A DNA stretch of 45,471 nt. It comes from Okeania sp. SIO3B5 (GTDB lineage: Bacteria > Cyanobacteriota > Cyanobacteriia > Cyanobacteriales > Microcoleaceae). The stretch lies in the NCBI RefSeq assembly GCF_010692555.1, contig NZ_JAAHHG010000036.1:1-45471 (forward strand). The letters are read 5' to 3'. This document shows positions 37,342 to 45,471 of the stretch, in pieces (position 1 is the first letter of the stretch; the number at the start of each line of letters is the position of its first letter). A program made the position numbers and the translations under genes. Below the pieces are notes generated by a model. The model ran no database searches. It worked only from the letters and a program-made list of their open reading frames with translations, and was not told the DNA's origin.

Positions 37342-38397
37342 TTATATGGACTTTTCATAGTTAATAATTGCTGACTCAATTCGACCTTTTTCTAAAAAAA
37401 TTAGCCCTAAATTTGAGTAGTTACTACTATTACTTGGTTCCAGAGAAATAGCTTTTTGATAATGAGCGATAGCTTCTTCTAAACGACCTTCTTTTTTCAA
37501 AATATTCCCTAAGTTAGAGTAAGCTTGACTAGAGTTAGGGCGCAAAGTAATAACCTGATTCAAAAGCTGAATTGCCTTGTTATTTCGACCTGCTAAATTT
37601 TCTAGTACAGCTAATAAATAGAGTACCTGAAAATCTTGAGGTTTTTCTGCAAGTATGAGACGACATATTCTTTCTGCTTCTACTAAATTATTTTGTTGAT
37701 AATATTGATATGCTTGGTCAAAATTTTCTGGTAAATCTGGTAAACTCTCCTGAGATTCCATAAATTCAATTAATGCCTGTTTTACCTGAATAAAAACACT
37801 ATCCCAATCTCCAATTTTTGGCTGTCTAAATAATCGAGCTGTGGCATACCAAGGACTATCATTTCTATCTAACAACCATCGCCAGTCTGGCGCAAAAGGT
37901 AATAAAATCCACACAGGTTTACCTAATGTTCCTGCTAAATGTGCCACTGCCGTATCAACAGTAATAATTAAATCAAGTTGAGCAATAATTCCTGCTGTAT
38001 CAGCAAAGTCATTTAACTGATTACTTAAATCTAATATAGGTAATGTTTCTAATAATTGAATATCTAATCCAGGCTCTTTTTGCAGACTATAAAAAGTTAC
38101 TCCTGCTATGTCTAACAATGATTGAAAATATTTTAACTTACAAGAACGTTTACTCGCAGTTGGACTATCGGGGTTGGTCTTCCAAACAATACCAACTTTC
38201 AAAGAATTTCTCTCTGGAGATTCTAATTTTATCCAGTGAATATCAGGTATGTTTAAATTCTGAATTGGTGGAGGAATATTATCTAAAGTAGTACCAAAAA
38301 TACGAGGCAATTCTAACAATGGAGCATGAACATCAAAACTGAGACAACTTAAATTTTCTGCTATACATAGCTCAATTCCAGGAATTTTTTCCAGCAA
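37342..38397 (-). pseudogene. Middle fragment of broken TPR-glycosyltransferase gene
   Basis: The frame starts inside a GT9-like domain (LLEKIPGIELCIAEN, VGIVWKT, DLIITVDTAVAHLAGTLGKPVW, RLFRQPKIGDW) and then runs into TPRs. It ends at TAA 37344-37342 after NYEKSI, in the middle of a TPR. Its upstream half is in a different frame, on the other side of a run of seven A (minus strand; 38449-38443 on plus). Removing one A joins VKK to QGGQIILASQKPLIRLLEK without interruption. The downstream half continues in the same frame after the stop. An apparent TTG start at 38397 lies within the domain, so independent translation is unlikely. Confidence 0.78.
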
Positions 38398-38398
38398 T

Positions 38399-39775
38399 CT
38401 AATTAAAGGTTTCTGAGAAGCTAAAATTATTTGCCCTCCCTGTTTTTTTAACTAGAGGAAGATAACGAATAAATTGAATTGTGTCGCCATACCCTTGTTC
38501 GGCATGAAGTAGGATTATTTTACCTACTAAATTAGACCCATTCCAAAGTTTTTCTGGCTGTATTAAAGATAGATATTTGTCAGCTTGCCAACGCCAATGA
38601 TATTCTTGAAAACCTGACTTTAAGTCTCCAGTTAGTAGTAAAATCAAGCTTAAATTAAGATGAGAAACAGGAAAATTTGGCTCTAGTTCAATAGCTTTTT
38701 GATAATGAGCGTTTGCCTCTTCTAAACTACCTTCATTTTTCAGAATATTTCCTAAACTTGAGTAGTTACTACTATCATTTGGTTCCAGAGAAATAGCTTT
38801 TTGGTAATGAGCGACTGCCTCTTCTAAACTACCTTCATTTTTCAGAATATTTCCTAAACTTGAGTAGTTACTACTATCATTTGGTTCCAGAGAAATAGCT
38901 TTTTGGTAATGAGCGACTGCCTCTTCTAGACGACCTTCATTTTTCAGGATATTTCCTAAACTTGAGTAGTTACTACTATCATTTGGTTCCAGAGAAATAG
39001 CTTTTTGGTAAGAGGCAATACTTGCAGTGAAATTTCCTTGTTCCTGAAAAATAAATCCTAAATTATGGTGTGCCTGAACATAATCTGGTTGCAGATTAAT
39101 TGCTTGTTGATAATAAGTTCCTGCTTTTGAAAAGTCTCCTTTGTTTTGCCAAGCAACACCCAAGTTAAAATTTGTTTTGGGGTTACTATGATCAAGAAAA
39201 AGAGACTTTTCATAATTAGCTATTGCTGATTCTACTTGACTTTTTTGAAAGAAAATATTTCCTAAGTTGGAATAATTACTACTGTCATTCGGTTCCAGAG
39301 AAATAGCTTTTTGATAATGAGCGATCGCTTCTTCTAAACGTCCTTCATTTTTCAGAATATTTCCTAAGTTGGAATAATTACTACTATCATTAGGTTCCAG
39401 AGAAATAGCTTTTTGGTAATGAGTCATCGCCTCTTCTAAACGACCTTCATTTTTCAGAATATTTCCTAAGTTTGAGTAGTTACTACTATTACTTGGTTCC
39501 AGAGAAATAGCTTTTTGATAATGAGCGATCGCTTCTTCTAGACGTCCTTCATTTTTTAGAATATTTCCTAAGTTAGAGTAACCTTGACTAGAGTTAGGAC
39601 ACAAAGTAATAACTTGATTCAAAAGCTGAATTGCCTTGTCATTTCGACCTGCTAAATTTTCTAGTACAGCTAATAAATGGAGTACCTGAAAATCTTGAGG
39701 TTTTTCTGCAAGTATGAGACGACATATTCTTTCTGCTTCTACTAAATTATTTTGTTGATAATATTGATCTGCCAA
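38399..39775 (-). pseudogene. TPR array + start of GT9-like domain, fragment of broken TPR-glycosyltransferase gene
   Basis: The 458-codon frame begins at a TTG 9 bases after the TAA of the preceding gene and is in the same frame as it. It contains about eleven TPRs of 34 residues, several nearly identical (EAIAHYQKAISLEP, SSNYSNLGNILKNEG). It then enters a GT9-like domain (LWNGSNLVGKIILLHAEQGYGDTIQFIRYLPLVKK), after which the frame is lost at the A7 run and ends in an unrelated tail (TGRANNFSFSETFN). The equivalent position in the paralogous module near 36795 has six A, supporting a one-base insertion here. It may be read with the preceding frame by stop read-through, but nothing in the sequence demonstrates that. 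Confidence 0.75.
38720..39580. repeat. Near-identical 102-bp TPR-coding repeats
   Basis: Units of 102 bp, each encoding one 34-residue TPR, recur in two blocks (about 38720-39015 and 39290-39580). Neighbouring units differ at only a few bases, much closer than TPRs usually are. This indicates recent unit duplication or gene conversion. Confidence 0.75.
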
Positions 39776-39784
39776 ATTAAATTT

Positions 39785-42781
39785 TTATCTTAACTTTTCC
39801 TGAGATTCTCTAAATTCAATTAATGCTTGTTTTACTTCAACAAATACACTATTCCAATCTCCTATTTTTGGCTGTCTAAATAATCTCATTGTCGGATACC
39901 AAGGACTATCTTCCCGGTCTGTTAACCAACGCCAGTCAGAATCAAAATTTAATATTACCCAAACTGGTTTTCCTAATGCTCCTGCTAAGTGAGCAATAAC
40001 TGTATCTATTGTAATTACTAAATCTAATTGTTTTATTGCTACTGCTGTATCAGTTAGATCATTAAAAGATGTACCATTATTATGTATTTTAGTTTGAGAG
40101 TTAAGCCATTCTAAATCTGTCCGCCAATCAGAATCAAAATTTAACATTACCCAAACAGGTTTTCCTAATGCTCCTGCTAGGTGAGCAACAACTGTATCTA
40201 TTGTAATTACTAAATCTAATTGTTTTATTGCTGCTGCTGTATCAGCTAAATCATTAAAAGATGAACCTAAATTATGTATCTGAGTTTGAGAGTTCAGCCA
40301 TTCTAAATCTGCTACTGAGACTTCCTTTTGTAAAAGATAAAAATTAGTTTTACCTATACTGAGAATTTCCTGTAAATATTGAACTGGGCAAGAGCGTTTT
40401 TGACTGGTTTTAGTCTTACTGTTTGTTTGCCAACATATCCCGATTTTGAGATTTTTTTCTGGAGCAGGTGGAATCTGAAAATGGGTAGATTTAGGAATAG
40501 ATAAATAAGGAATTTCAGCAGGTATAGTTTCCAGGGTAGTACCGCAAATTCTAGGTAAGCTCATTAATGGAATTTGTAAATCAAAATCTGGTAATTTTTC
40601 ACCTTTAACAAATAAGTCATCTATCCCTGAGACAGTAGTAAATAATAATTTTAACCCTGCTTGATTACATTTAACAATTACACGCCCTCCTAATTTTTTC
40701 ACTAAAGGAATATAGCGGATAAATTGAATAGAATCTCCTAATCCTTGCTCGGTATAAACCAACAAAGTTTTGCCATTAAAATTAGACCCATTCCACAGAG
40801 GTTGAGAAAAATTAGGAGAGATAAAATCTTTCTTTTTCCAGCGCCATTCATATTCAAGAAATCCCTGAATAAAATTTCCCTGTTTGAGCAAGATAATTGC
40901 CAGACCAAAGTGAACATTTGCATGATTTTTGTCTAATTTAAGAGCTTGTTCATAATATTGTTGAGATTCCAGCAGTCTTCCTAACTCTAAAAATATTTTA
41001 CCTAGACCGTTATATGGTTCGGCATAATTTGGTTTAAGTTCAAGGGCTTTTTGATAATGTTTAATAGCTGTTTCAAGTTGCTGGTTATCCTTCAGCGCCA
41101 GACCCAAATTACTATGAATTTCGGGATTATTTGGATTTAGTTTTACAGCTTGAGTGAGGTAGAAAATTGCTTCTTTGGGTTGCCCCTCTAAACCAGCAAT
41201 AACTCCTAATAAATGTAGCGATCGCGAATTTTCTGGTTCTGTTTCTAAGATTTTGTGGCAGATTTTTGTCGCTAATTTTAAATTTCCTTTTTGATAATTC
41301 TTAACTGCGGAGTTAAAAAGATTTTCTGGAGATTTTTGAAATTGAATTAATGCTTCTTTTACCTCAATAAGTACACTATTCCAATCTCCTATTTTTGGCT
41401 GCCTAAATAATCTCATTGTCGGATACCAAGGAATATCATTTCTATCTAACATCCACCGCCAGTCAGAATCAAAATTTAATATTACCCAAACAGGTTTACC
41501 TAATCCTCCTGCTAAGTGAGCAATAACTGTATCTATTGTAATTACTAAATCTAGTTGTTGGATAGCTGCTGCAGTATCAGCTAAATCATTAAAAGATGAA
41601 CCTAAATTATCTATTTCAGTTTGAGAGTTCAACCATTCTAAATCTGCTGGCAATACTTCCTTTTGTAAAATATAAAAATTAGCTTTACCTATACTTAGAA
41701 TTCCCTCTAAATATTGAACTGGGCAAGAACGTTTTTTACTGGTCTTAGTATTACTACTTGTTTGCCAACATATCCCTACTTTGAGATTTTTTTCTGGAGC
41801 AAGTGGGATGGGAAAATTGGTTAACTTTGGCGCAGATAAGTAAGGAATTTTAGCAGGTATAGTTTCTAAGGTAGTTCTCAAAATTCTAGGTAGACTCATC
41901 AATGGAATTTGCAGGTCAAAATCTGGTAATTTTTCACCTATAACAAATAATTCATCAATTCCTGAGATAGTGCTAAATAATAATTTTAACCCAGCTTGAT
42001 TAAGTTCAACAATTACACGTCCTCCTAATTTTTTCACCAGAGAAATATAGCGGATAAATTGAATAGAATCTCCTAAACCTTGCTCAGTATAAACTAACAA
42101 AGTTTTGCCCTGAAAACTTGAGCCATCCCACAAAGGTTGAGAGAAATTACGAGTTCTAAAACCTTTCTTTTGCCAGCGCCATTCATATTCAGAAAATCCT
42201 TGAATAAAATTTCCCTGTTTAAGTAAAATAACTGCCAAACCAAAGTGAATATTTGCATGATTTTTGTCTAATTTAAGAGCTTGTTGATAATATTTTTGAG
42301 ATTCCACCAGTCTTCCTAATTCTAAAAATATTTTACCTAGACCATTATATGGTTCGGCATAATTTGGTTTAAGTTCAAGGGCTTTTTGATAATGTTTAAT
42401 GGCTGCTGCAAATTTTCCTAGCTCTAAAAATATGTTACCTAGACCGTTATATGGTTCGGCATAATTTGGTCTAAGTTCAATGGCTTTTTGATAATGTTGA
42501 ATGGCTACTTTATATTGCTGGTTATCCTTCAGTGCCAGACCCAAATTACTATGAATTTCGGGATTATTTGGATTTAGTTGCACAGCTTTAGTGAGGTAGG
42601 AAACTGCTTCTTTTGGTTGCCCCTCTAAACCAGCAATAACTCCTAATAAATGTAGAGACCGTGAATTTTCTCCATCTCTTTCTAAGATTTTGTGGCAGAT
42701 TTTTGTCGCTAATTTTAAATTTCCTTTTTGATAATTTTTCACTGCGGATTTAAAAAGATTTTCTGATGTCTGATTTTCCAT
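39785..42781 (-). CDS. TPR-GT9-like glycosyltransferase, two tandem modules (998 residues)
   Basis: The protein starts at an ATG (42781) preceded by a candidate promoter. Module 1 has TPRs at 3-205 and a GT9-like domain at 217-480 (LLVYTEQGLGDSIQF, VGICWQT, DLVITIDTVIAHLAGGLGKPVW, MRLFRQPKIGDW). Module 2 repeats the layout at 484-650 and 660-985. The TPRs probably bind a protein partner, while the GT9-like fold binds a nucleotide sugar; the acceptor is unknown. Within module 2 a 64-residue segment (825-888) is duplicated in frame, which may disable that catalytic domain. The frame ends at TAA 39787-39785, but the same frame continues as more TPRs only three codons later, so this may be the 5-prime part of a longer broken gene. 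Confidence 0.8.
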   Translation of the reverse strand: MENQTSENLFKSAVKNYQKGNLKLATKICHKILERDGENSRSLHLLGVIAGLEGQPKEAVSYLTKAVQLNPNNPEIHSNLGLALKDNQQYKVAIQHYQKAIELRPNYAEPYNGLGNIFLELGKFAAAIKHYQKALELKPNYAEPYNGLGKIFLELGRLVESQKYYQQALKLDKNHANIHFGLAVILLKQGNFIQGFSEYEWRWQKKGFRTRNFSQPLWDGSSFQGKTLLVYTEQGLGDSIQFIRYISLVKKLGGRVIVELNQAGLKLLFSTISGIDELFVIGEKLPDFDLQIPLMSLPRILRTTLETIPAKIPYLSAPKLTNFPIPLAPEKNLKVGICWQTSSNTKTSKKRSCPVQYLEGILSIGKANFYILQKEVLPADLEWLNSQTEIDNLGSSFNDLADTAAAIQQLDLVITIDTVIAHLAGGLGKPVWVILNFDSDWRWMLDRNDIPWYPTMRLFRQPKIGDWNSVLIEVKEALIQFQKSPENLFNSAVKNYQKGNLKLATKICHKILETEPENSRSLHLLGVIAGLEGQPKEAIFYLTQAVKLNPNNPEIHSNLGLALKDNQQLETAIKHYQKALELKPNYAEPYNGLGKIFLELGRLLESQQYYEQALKLDKNHANVHFGLAIILLKQGNFIQGFLEYEWRWKKKDFISPNFSQPLWNGSNFNGKTLLVYTEQGLGDSIQFIRYIPLVKKLGGRVIVKCNQAGLKLLFTTVSGIDDLFVKGEKLPDFDLQIPLMSLPRICGTTLETIPAEIPYLSIPKSTHFQIPPAPEKNLKIGICWQTNSKTKTSQKRSCPVQYLQEILSIGKTNFYLLQKEVSVADLEWLNSQTQIHNLGSSFNDLADTAAAIKQLDLVITIDTVVAHLAGALGKPVWVMLNFDSDWRTDLEWLNSQTKIHNNGTSFNDLTDTAVAIKQLDLVITIDTVIAHLAGALGKPVWVILNFDSDWRWLTDREDSPWYPTMRLFRQPKIGDWNSVFVEVKQALIEFRESQEKLR
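39929..40309. repeat. In-frame tandem duplication of 192 bp within the GT9-like domain
   Basis: The segment encoding DLEWLNSQT through NFDSDWR occurs twice in a row (40309-40121 and 40117-39929), with one extra codon (Thr) between. The second copy reads SQTKIHNNG, as in the downstream paralogous module near 36350. The junction therefore looks like unequal recombination between modules, not simple slippage. Confidence 0.85.
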
Positions 42782-42858
42782 AGGTTGAGCCTACTTACAA
42801 AATTTTTAATTCAAATTAACTAGAGTAGCGGAATTAAATTTTTCAATTTGTAGCTATG

Positions 42859-42888
42859 ATTATAGTGGTTCTATTTTGGTTATGTAAA
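42859..42888 (-). promoter_or_regulatory. Candidate promoter of the TPR-glycosyltransferase gene
   Basis: On the minus strand, TTTACA (42888-42883) is followed after 18 bases by a perfect TATAAT (42864-42859). Transcription would begin about 70 bases upstream of the ATG at 42781. Confidence 0.45.
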
Positions 42889-43146
42889 AAATAACGTTGA
42901 AAAACGCAACAGCTCTGAAAAATAATATACAACAGGAGTAAAAACTTCAGACTTTTTATCTATTTTTTGAGTTTTTACCGAATAATTAAGGTTTAAATCC
43001 TCTCCTTTAAATAAAGAGGAAAAAAGCGGTCGTTAGTGCAGCTTCCCGAAGGGTGAGATAGCTAGGTTTCCTAGCCATATCCAATCGACAAAGAGGAGAA
43101 AAAATTTCCTTTTAGTCAATCCTCTTCTTTTCAAGGAGAGGTCATT

Positions 43147-43173
43147 TCAGTTATCAGTTATCAGTTATCAGTA
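43147..43173. repeat. Heptamer tandem repeat (TCAGTTA x3-4)
   Basis: Three perfect copies of TCAGTTA and a partial fourth. Confidence 0.85.
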
Positions 43174-43282
43174 CCTCTACCTGTTTGCGCAGCATAACCT
43201 AGGAAAGTCAGAGGCTTGAAATATTGAACTTGATTTTTTTTACCCCCTTGAAAGGGGAGGCTTCAGACCTTATTATTTCGTG

Positions 43283-43731
43283 AATATCTACAGGAAATTT
43301 CAGTTTTTTTCTTGCTTAATAACCTTCCTCCCTCTTCCTTATTCCCTCTTCCTTATTCCCTCTTCCTTTATTAGTTGAAAATACTCAGGTTTTTCACCCT
43401 TAATATCATGTCCGAAGGCAATTGTTTGTTTCATTAATTGATAATGGATAATTGATTATTATCTCTGGTTAAAACCGTTACAGAATTGAATATAAGGAAA
43501 TATTATTTCTTCTCTTGGTCGATTGAATATAGCTCCGAGACCCACTATTATCAGAGCCGCTCCGCTTTATATGTTGCGGAGCAAAACACCATCCATCGAC
43601 CGCTTTTTTACCCTTAAAAGGGTCAGCTTTAAACCAGAATTATTGAATTATTAATTATTCGGTAAACCCAAAGGTTAATATCTACAGGAAATTTAAGTTT
43701 TTTCTTGTTTAATAGCCTTTCTCCCTCTTCC
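43283..43731. repeat. Pair of ~55-bp direct repeats
   Basis: The string AATATCTACAGGAAATTT with its following T-rich stretch, TTAATA and the CTCCCTCTTCC tract occurs at 43283-43337 and again at 43677-43731 with few differences. Upstream of each is a short G/C-flanked hairpin (CCCCTTGAAAGGGG near 43244 and CCCTTAAAAGGG near 43611). The whole cassette of roughly 100 bp appears duplicated. Confidence 0.65.
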
Positions 43732-43797
43732 CTCCTCCCTCTTTCCTCCTCCCTCTTCCCTCCTCCCTCTTCCTTCTTCCTTCTTACTTCTTACTTC

Positions 43798-44973
43798 TTA
43801 CTTTAATTGATAACTAATTCCTGCATCTTTCATCCTTTTTAATGCTGCATAAATCCGCTCTTCTTCCACTGTTAACGCAATACGAAAAAACCCTTCTCCA
43901 GAAGCACCATATCCATTTCCAGGAGGCACGATAATGCCACATTTGTCTAACAATAAGTTAACAAATTCTTGAGATGTATAATTTTTGGGAACCGGAACCC
44001 ATACATATAAACTTGCTAAATTCGGTTTAATCGGCCACCCTAAAGATTGTAAACCTTCGATTAAAATATCTCTTCGCTTTTGATAAACAACTACTAAACT
44101 TTGCAACTCTTCTTCAGTAGTAGAAAATGCAGCGATCGCCGCTTTTTGAATTGCTTTAAATACTCCAGAATCTACATTAGATTTAACTTGACTCAATCCC
44201 TTAATTCCCAAACTATTTCCTACTACAAAACCAATCCGCCATCCTGTCATATTATAAGACTTAGATAAACTATGAAATTCAATTGCTACATCTTTTGCAC
44301 CAGGAATTTGTAATACACTAGGTGGTTTATAACCGTCATAAGCCATTTCAGAATAAGCATGGTCGTGACATAGTAATATGTCATAATGGCGACAAAAATT
44401 TACTAATTCCTCAAAAAAATCTAAAGTAGCTGTCGCACCAGTAGGATTATTAGGATAATTCACCCACAATAATTTTGCTTTTTGAGCCACTTCTTGAGGA
44501 ATACTCTTTAAATTTGGTAACCAGTTTTCAGTCTGGAGGTGCATTGGATAGGGTTTACCCTCCGCAAAAATTGTTGAGGTGCGATAAACTGGATAACCAG
44601 GGTCAGGAATTATGGTATAATCTCCTGGGTTGACAAAAGCTAGGAAAGTATTGTGAATTGACTCTTTAGAACCTATTGAAGATATTACTTCTGTTTCTGG
44701 GTTTAAATCTTCAATGGCAAACCGACGTTTCATCCAATCTGCTGCTGCTTGTCTATACTCTTTTATACCTTTGTAGGGAGGATAATGATGATTGGTAGAG
44801 TCTTGAATTGACTCATGCATTGCCTGAATAATATGTTTTGGTGTTGGTTTATCTGGATCTCCTACACTTAAATTGATGATGTCAACTCCTCTTTCAACTA
44901 ATTCATTCCGTTTACGATCAATTTCGGCAAAGAGATAAGGTGGTATTCGTTCTAACCTTTTGGCAAGCTGCAT
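43798..44973 (-). CDS. LL-diaminopimelate aminotransferase-like class I/II PLP aminotransferase
   Basis: The protein has 391 residues from the ATG at 44973 (MQLAKRLERIPPYLFAEIDRKR). NLSVGDPDKPTP, YPPYKGIKEYR, NYPNNPTGATA and the PLP-lysine block SLSKSYNMTGWRIGF are visible, with the C-terminal FFRIALT Arg that binds the substrate carboxylate. This subgroup is usually annotated as DapL-type LL-diaminopimelate aminotransferase or aspartate aminotransferase. It would make LL-diaminopimelate from tetrahydrodipicolinate for lysine and peptidoglycan, but substrate is not provable from sequence. A TTG at 45033 would add 20 residues with no homologous counterpart and is rejected. It stands alone on the minus strand. 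Confidence 0.88.
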   Translation of the reverse strand: MQLAKRLERIPPYLFAEIDRKRNELVERGVDIINLSVGDPDKPTPKHIIQAMHESIQDSTNHHYPPYKGIKEYRQAAADWMKRRFAIEDLNPETEVISSIGSKESIHNTFLAFVNPGDYTIIPDPGYPVYRTSTIFAEGKPYPMHLQTENWLPNLKSIPQEVAQKAKLLWVNYPNNPTGATATLDFFEELVNFCRHYDILLCHDHAYSEMAYDGYKPPSVLQIPGAKDVAIEFHSLSKSYNMTGWRIGFVVGNSLGIKGLSQVKSNVDSGVFKAIQKAAIAAFSTTEEELQSLVVVYQKRRDILIEGLQSLGWPIKPNLASLYVWVPVPKNYTSQEFVNLLLDKCGIIVPPGNGYGASGEGFFRIALTVEEERIYAALKRMKDAGISYQLK

Positions 44974-45471
44974 AGTAATTTTGATAGACTCCTGGACTAA
45001 ATTAATGTACAACAGCAAAGTGTATATTATCAAATTAAAAAGGAGTCAGGAGTTTCTCAAAGTCAAAAGTAAAAATTGAAAAATTTCGGATTTTTTTCCT
45101 TGTAGCTTTAGTTAAAATTACGGTCTAACAAATTATCATTTACTAAAAGCTTTTAGCAATTCAGCATTCAGCATTTTCTCACTGGATGCTCCGCAAACAA
45201 CTTATATTTCTTCTACTGAAACTAAGAACAATACAATTTAAAAGGAGTGTCTACCCAAGATGTTAGCTGAAAGCTATTTAATCGTGAATTATTCTAGTTC
45301 TTAATATCTTGATAATTTCACCAACACATCGACTGTGAATTAGGGGCTAATTAACTATTGTTGATTTACTAATATTTATTAACATAAGTTTATATATATT
45401 GATACAGCTATACCGATCTAGTTGTATAGATTATGCTAGAATCTAGCAAACAGAGTAGTTTGTGGTGCTTG
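44974..45471. other. Gap at the right end of the window
   Basis: No gene is recognised. The gap holds AAAGTCAAAAG repeat fragments near 45060, a copy of the palindrome-associated string GGATGCTCCGCAAACAA near 45184 (related to the rpsG-fusA repeat block), and AT-rich sequence to the end. The promoter of the aminotransferase gene should lie here but is not obvious. Confidence 0.5.

Larger units (their letters stand above)
42782..43797. other. 1-kb gap between the TPR gene and the aminotransferase, repeat-rich
   Basis: No gene is seen. The gap contains a candidate promoter for the TPR gene, a perfect hairpin GCTAGG-TTT-CCTAGC (43061-43075), a TCAGTTA heptamer array and a pyrimidine-rich CCTCTTCC tract (43325-43375). 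It also holds an inverted repeat GCTCCGC/GCGGAGC (43559-43582), a direct repeat pair (43283 and 43677), a lone ATATCATGTCCG string matching the MITE-1 end (43403-43414) and a long CCCTCTTCCCTCC tract next to the aminotransferase stop. Confidence 0.6.

Noticed and set aside
38443-38449. Programmed -1 ribosomal frameshift at the A7 run
   Set aside because: Restoring the frame needs +1 (loss of one A), the codon phasing does not match an X-XXY-YYZ site, and two further in-frame stops flank it. Decay or transcriptional slippage is simpler.

Overview
The window looks like the chromosome of a low-GC, filamentous marine cyanobacterium of the Trichodesmium/Okeania type. This is inferred from the many HIP1 octamers (GCGATCGC), a ferredoxin-type glutamate synthase, cyanobacterial versions of EF-Tu, EF-G, S7, S10 and S12, DUF1997 proteins, very long AT-rich intergenic gaps full of heptamer tandem repeats and MITE-like elements, and TPR-rich glycosyltransferases. 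No tRNA, rRNA, CRISPR array or transposase gene was seen.

Region 1 (1-15398) is a surface-glycan locus. The 3-prime end of a plus-strand SPINDLY/OGT-like GT41 glycosyltransferase converges on a tightly packed minus-strand gene train. In transcription order the train holds a membrane-anchored TPR protein, a 1425-residue fusion (FkbM methyltransferase, CapA-like, second methyltransferase, asparagine-synthase-like), a double methyltransferase, a frameshifted TPR-methyltransferase, an atypical SDR nucleotide-sugar enzyme, a PLP sugar aminotransferase, a glycosyltransferase-methyltransferase fusion and a GT-A/GT41 fusion. Two of the fusions end in the same unrecognised domain of about 100 residues. 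Together they look like an assembly line that makes amino- or methyl-sugars and transfers them.

Region 2 (15399-20637) is the minus-strand ferredoxin-dependent glutamate synthase with a recognisable intrinsic terminator. A palindromic repeat has been captured inside the coding sequence. A 1.8-kb gap without a convincing gene follows.

Region 3 (22414-30714) is housekeeping on the plus strand: a stand-alone mannose-6-phosphate isomerase cupin, an IscA-type Fe-S carrier, then rpsL-rpsG-fusA-tuf-rpsJ and a LON-substrate-binding-domain protein. The usual str gene order is kept, but the gaps are large and hold hairpins, a MITE and a perfect-consensus sigma-70 promoter about 510 bases upstream of rpsL.

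Region 4 (31056-33543) has a tandem pair of DUF1997 genes (minus) and pheA (plus). Between pheA and the next gene lies an array of three copies of a roughly 180-bp unit. The first two copies are each interrupted by a different MITE with inferable target duplications.

Region 5 (34744-42781, minus) holds TPR-plus-GT9-like modules in four adjacent open frames. Read together they form one collinear 2678-codon gene with four TPR-GT9 modules and a terminal GT4 domain, interrupted by two in-frame TAA codons and one A7 homopolymer frameshift. An LL-diaminopimelate-aminotransferase-like gene (43798-44973, minus) closes the window.
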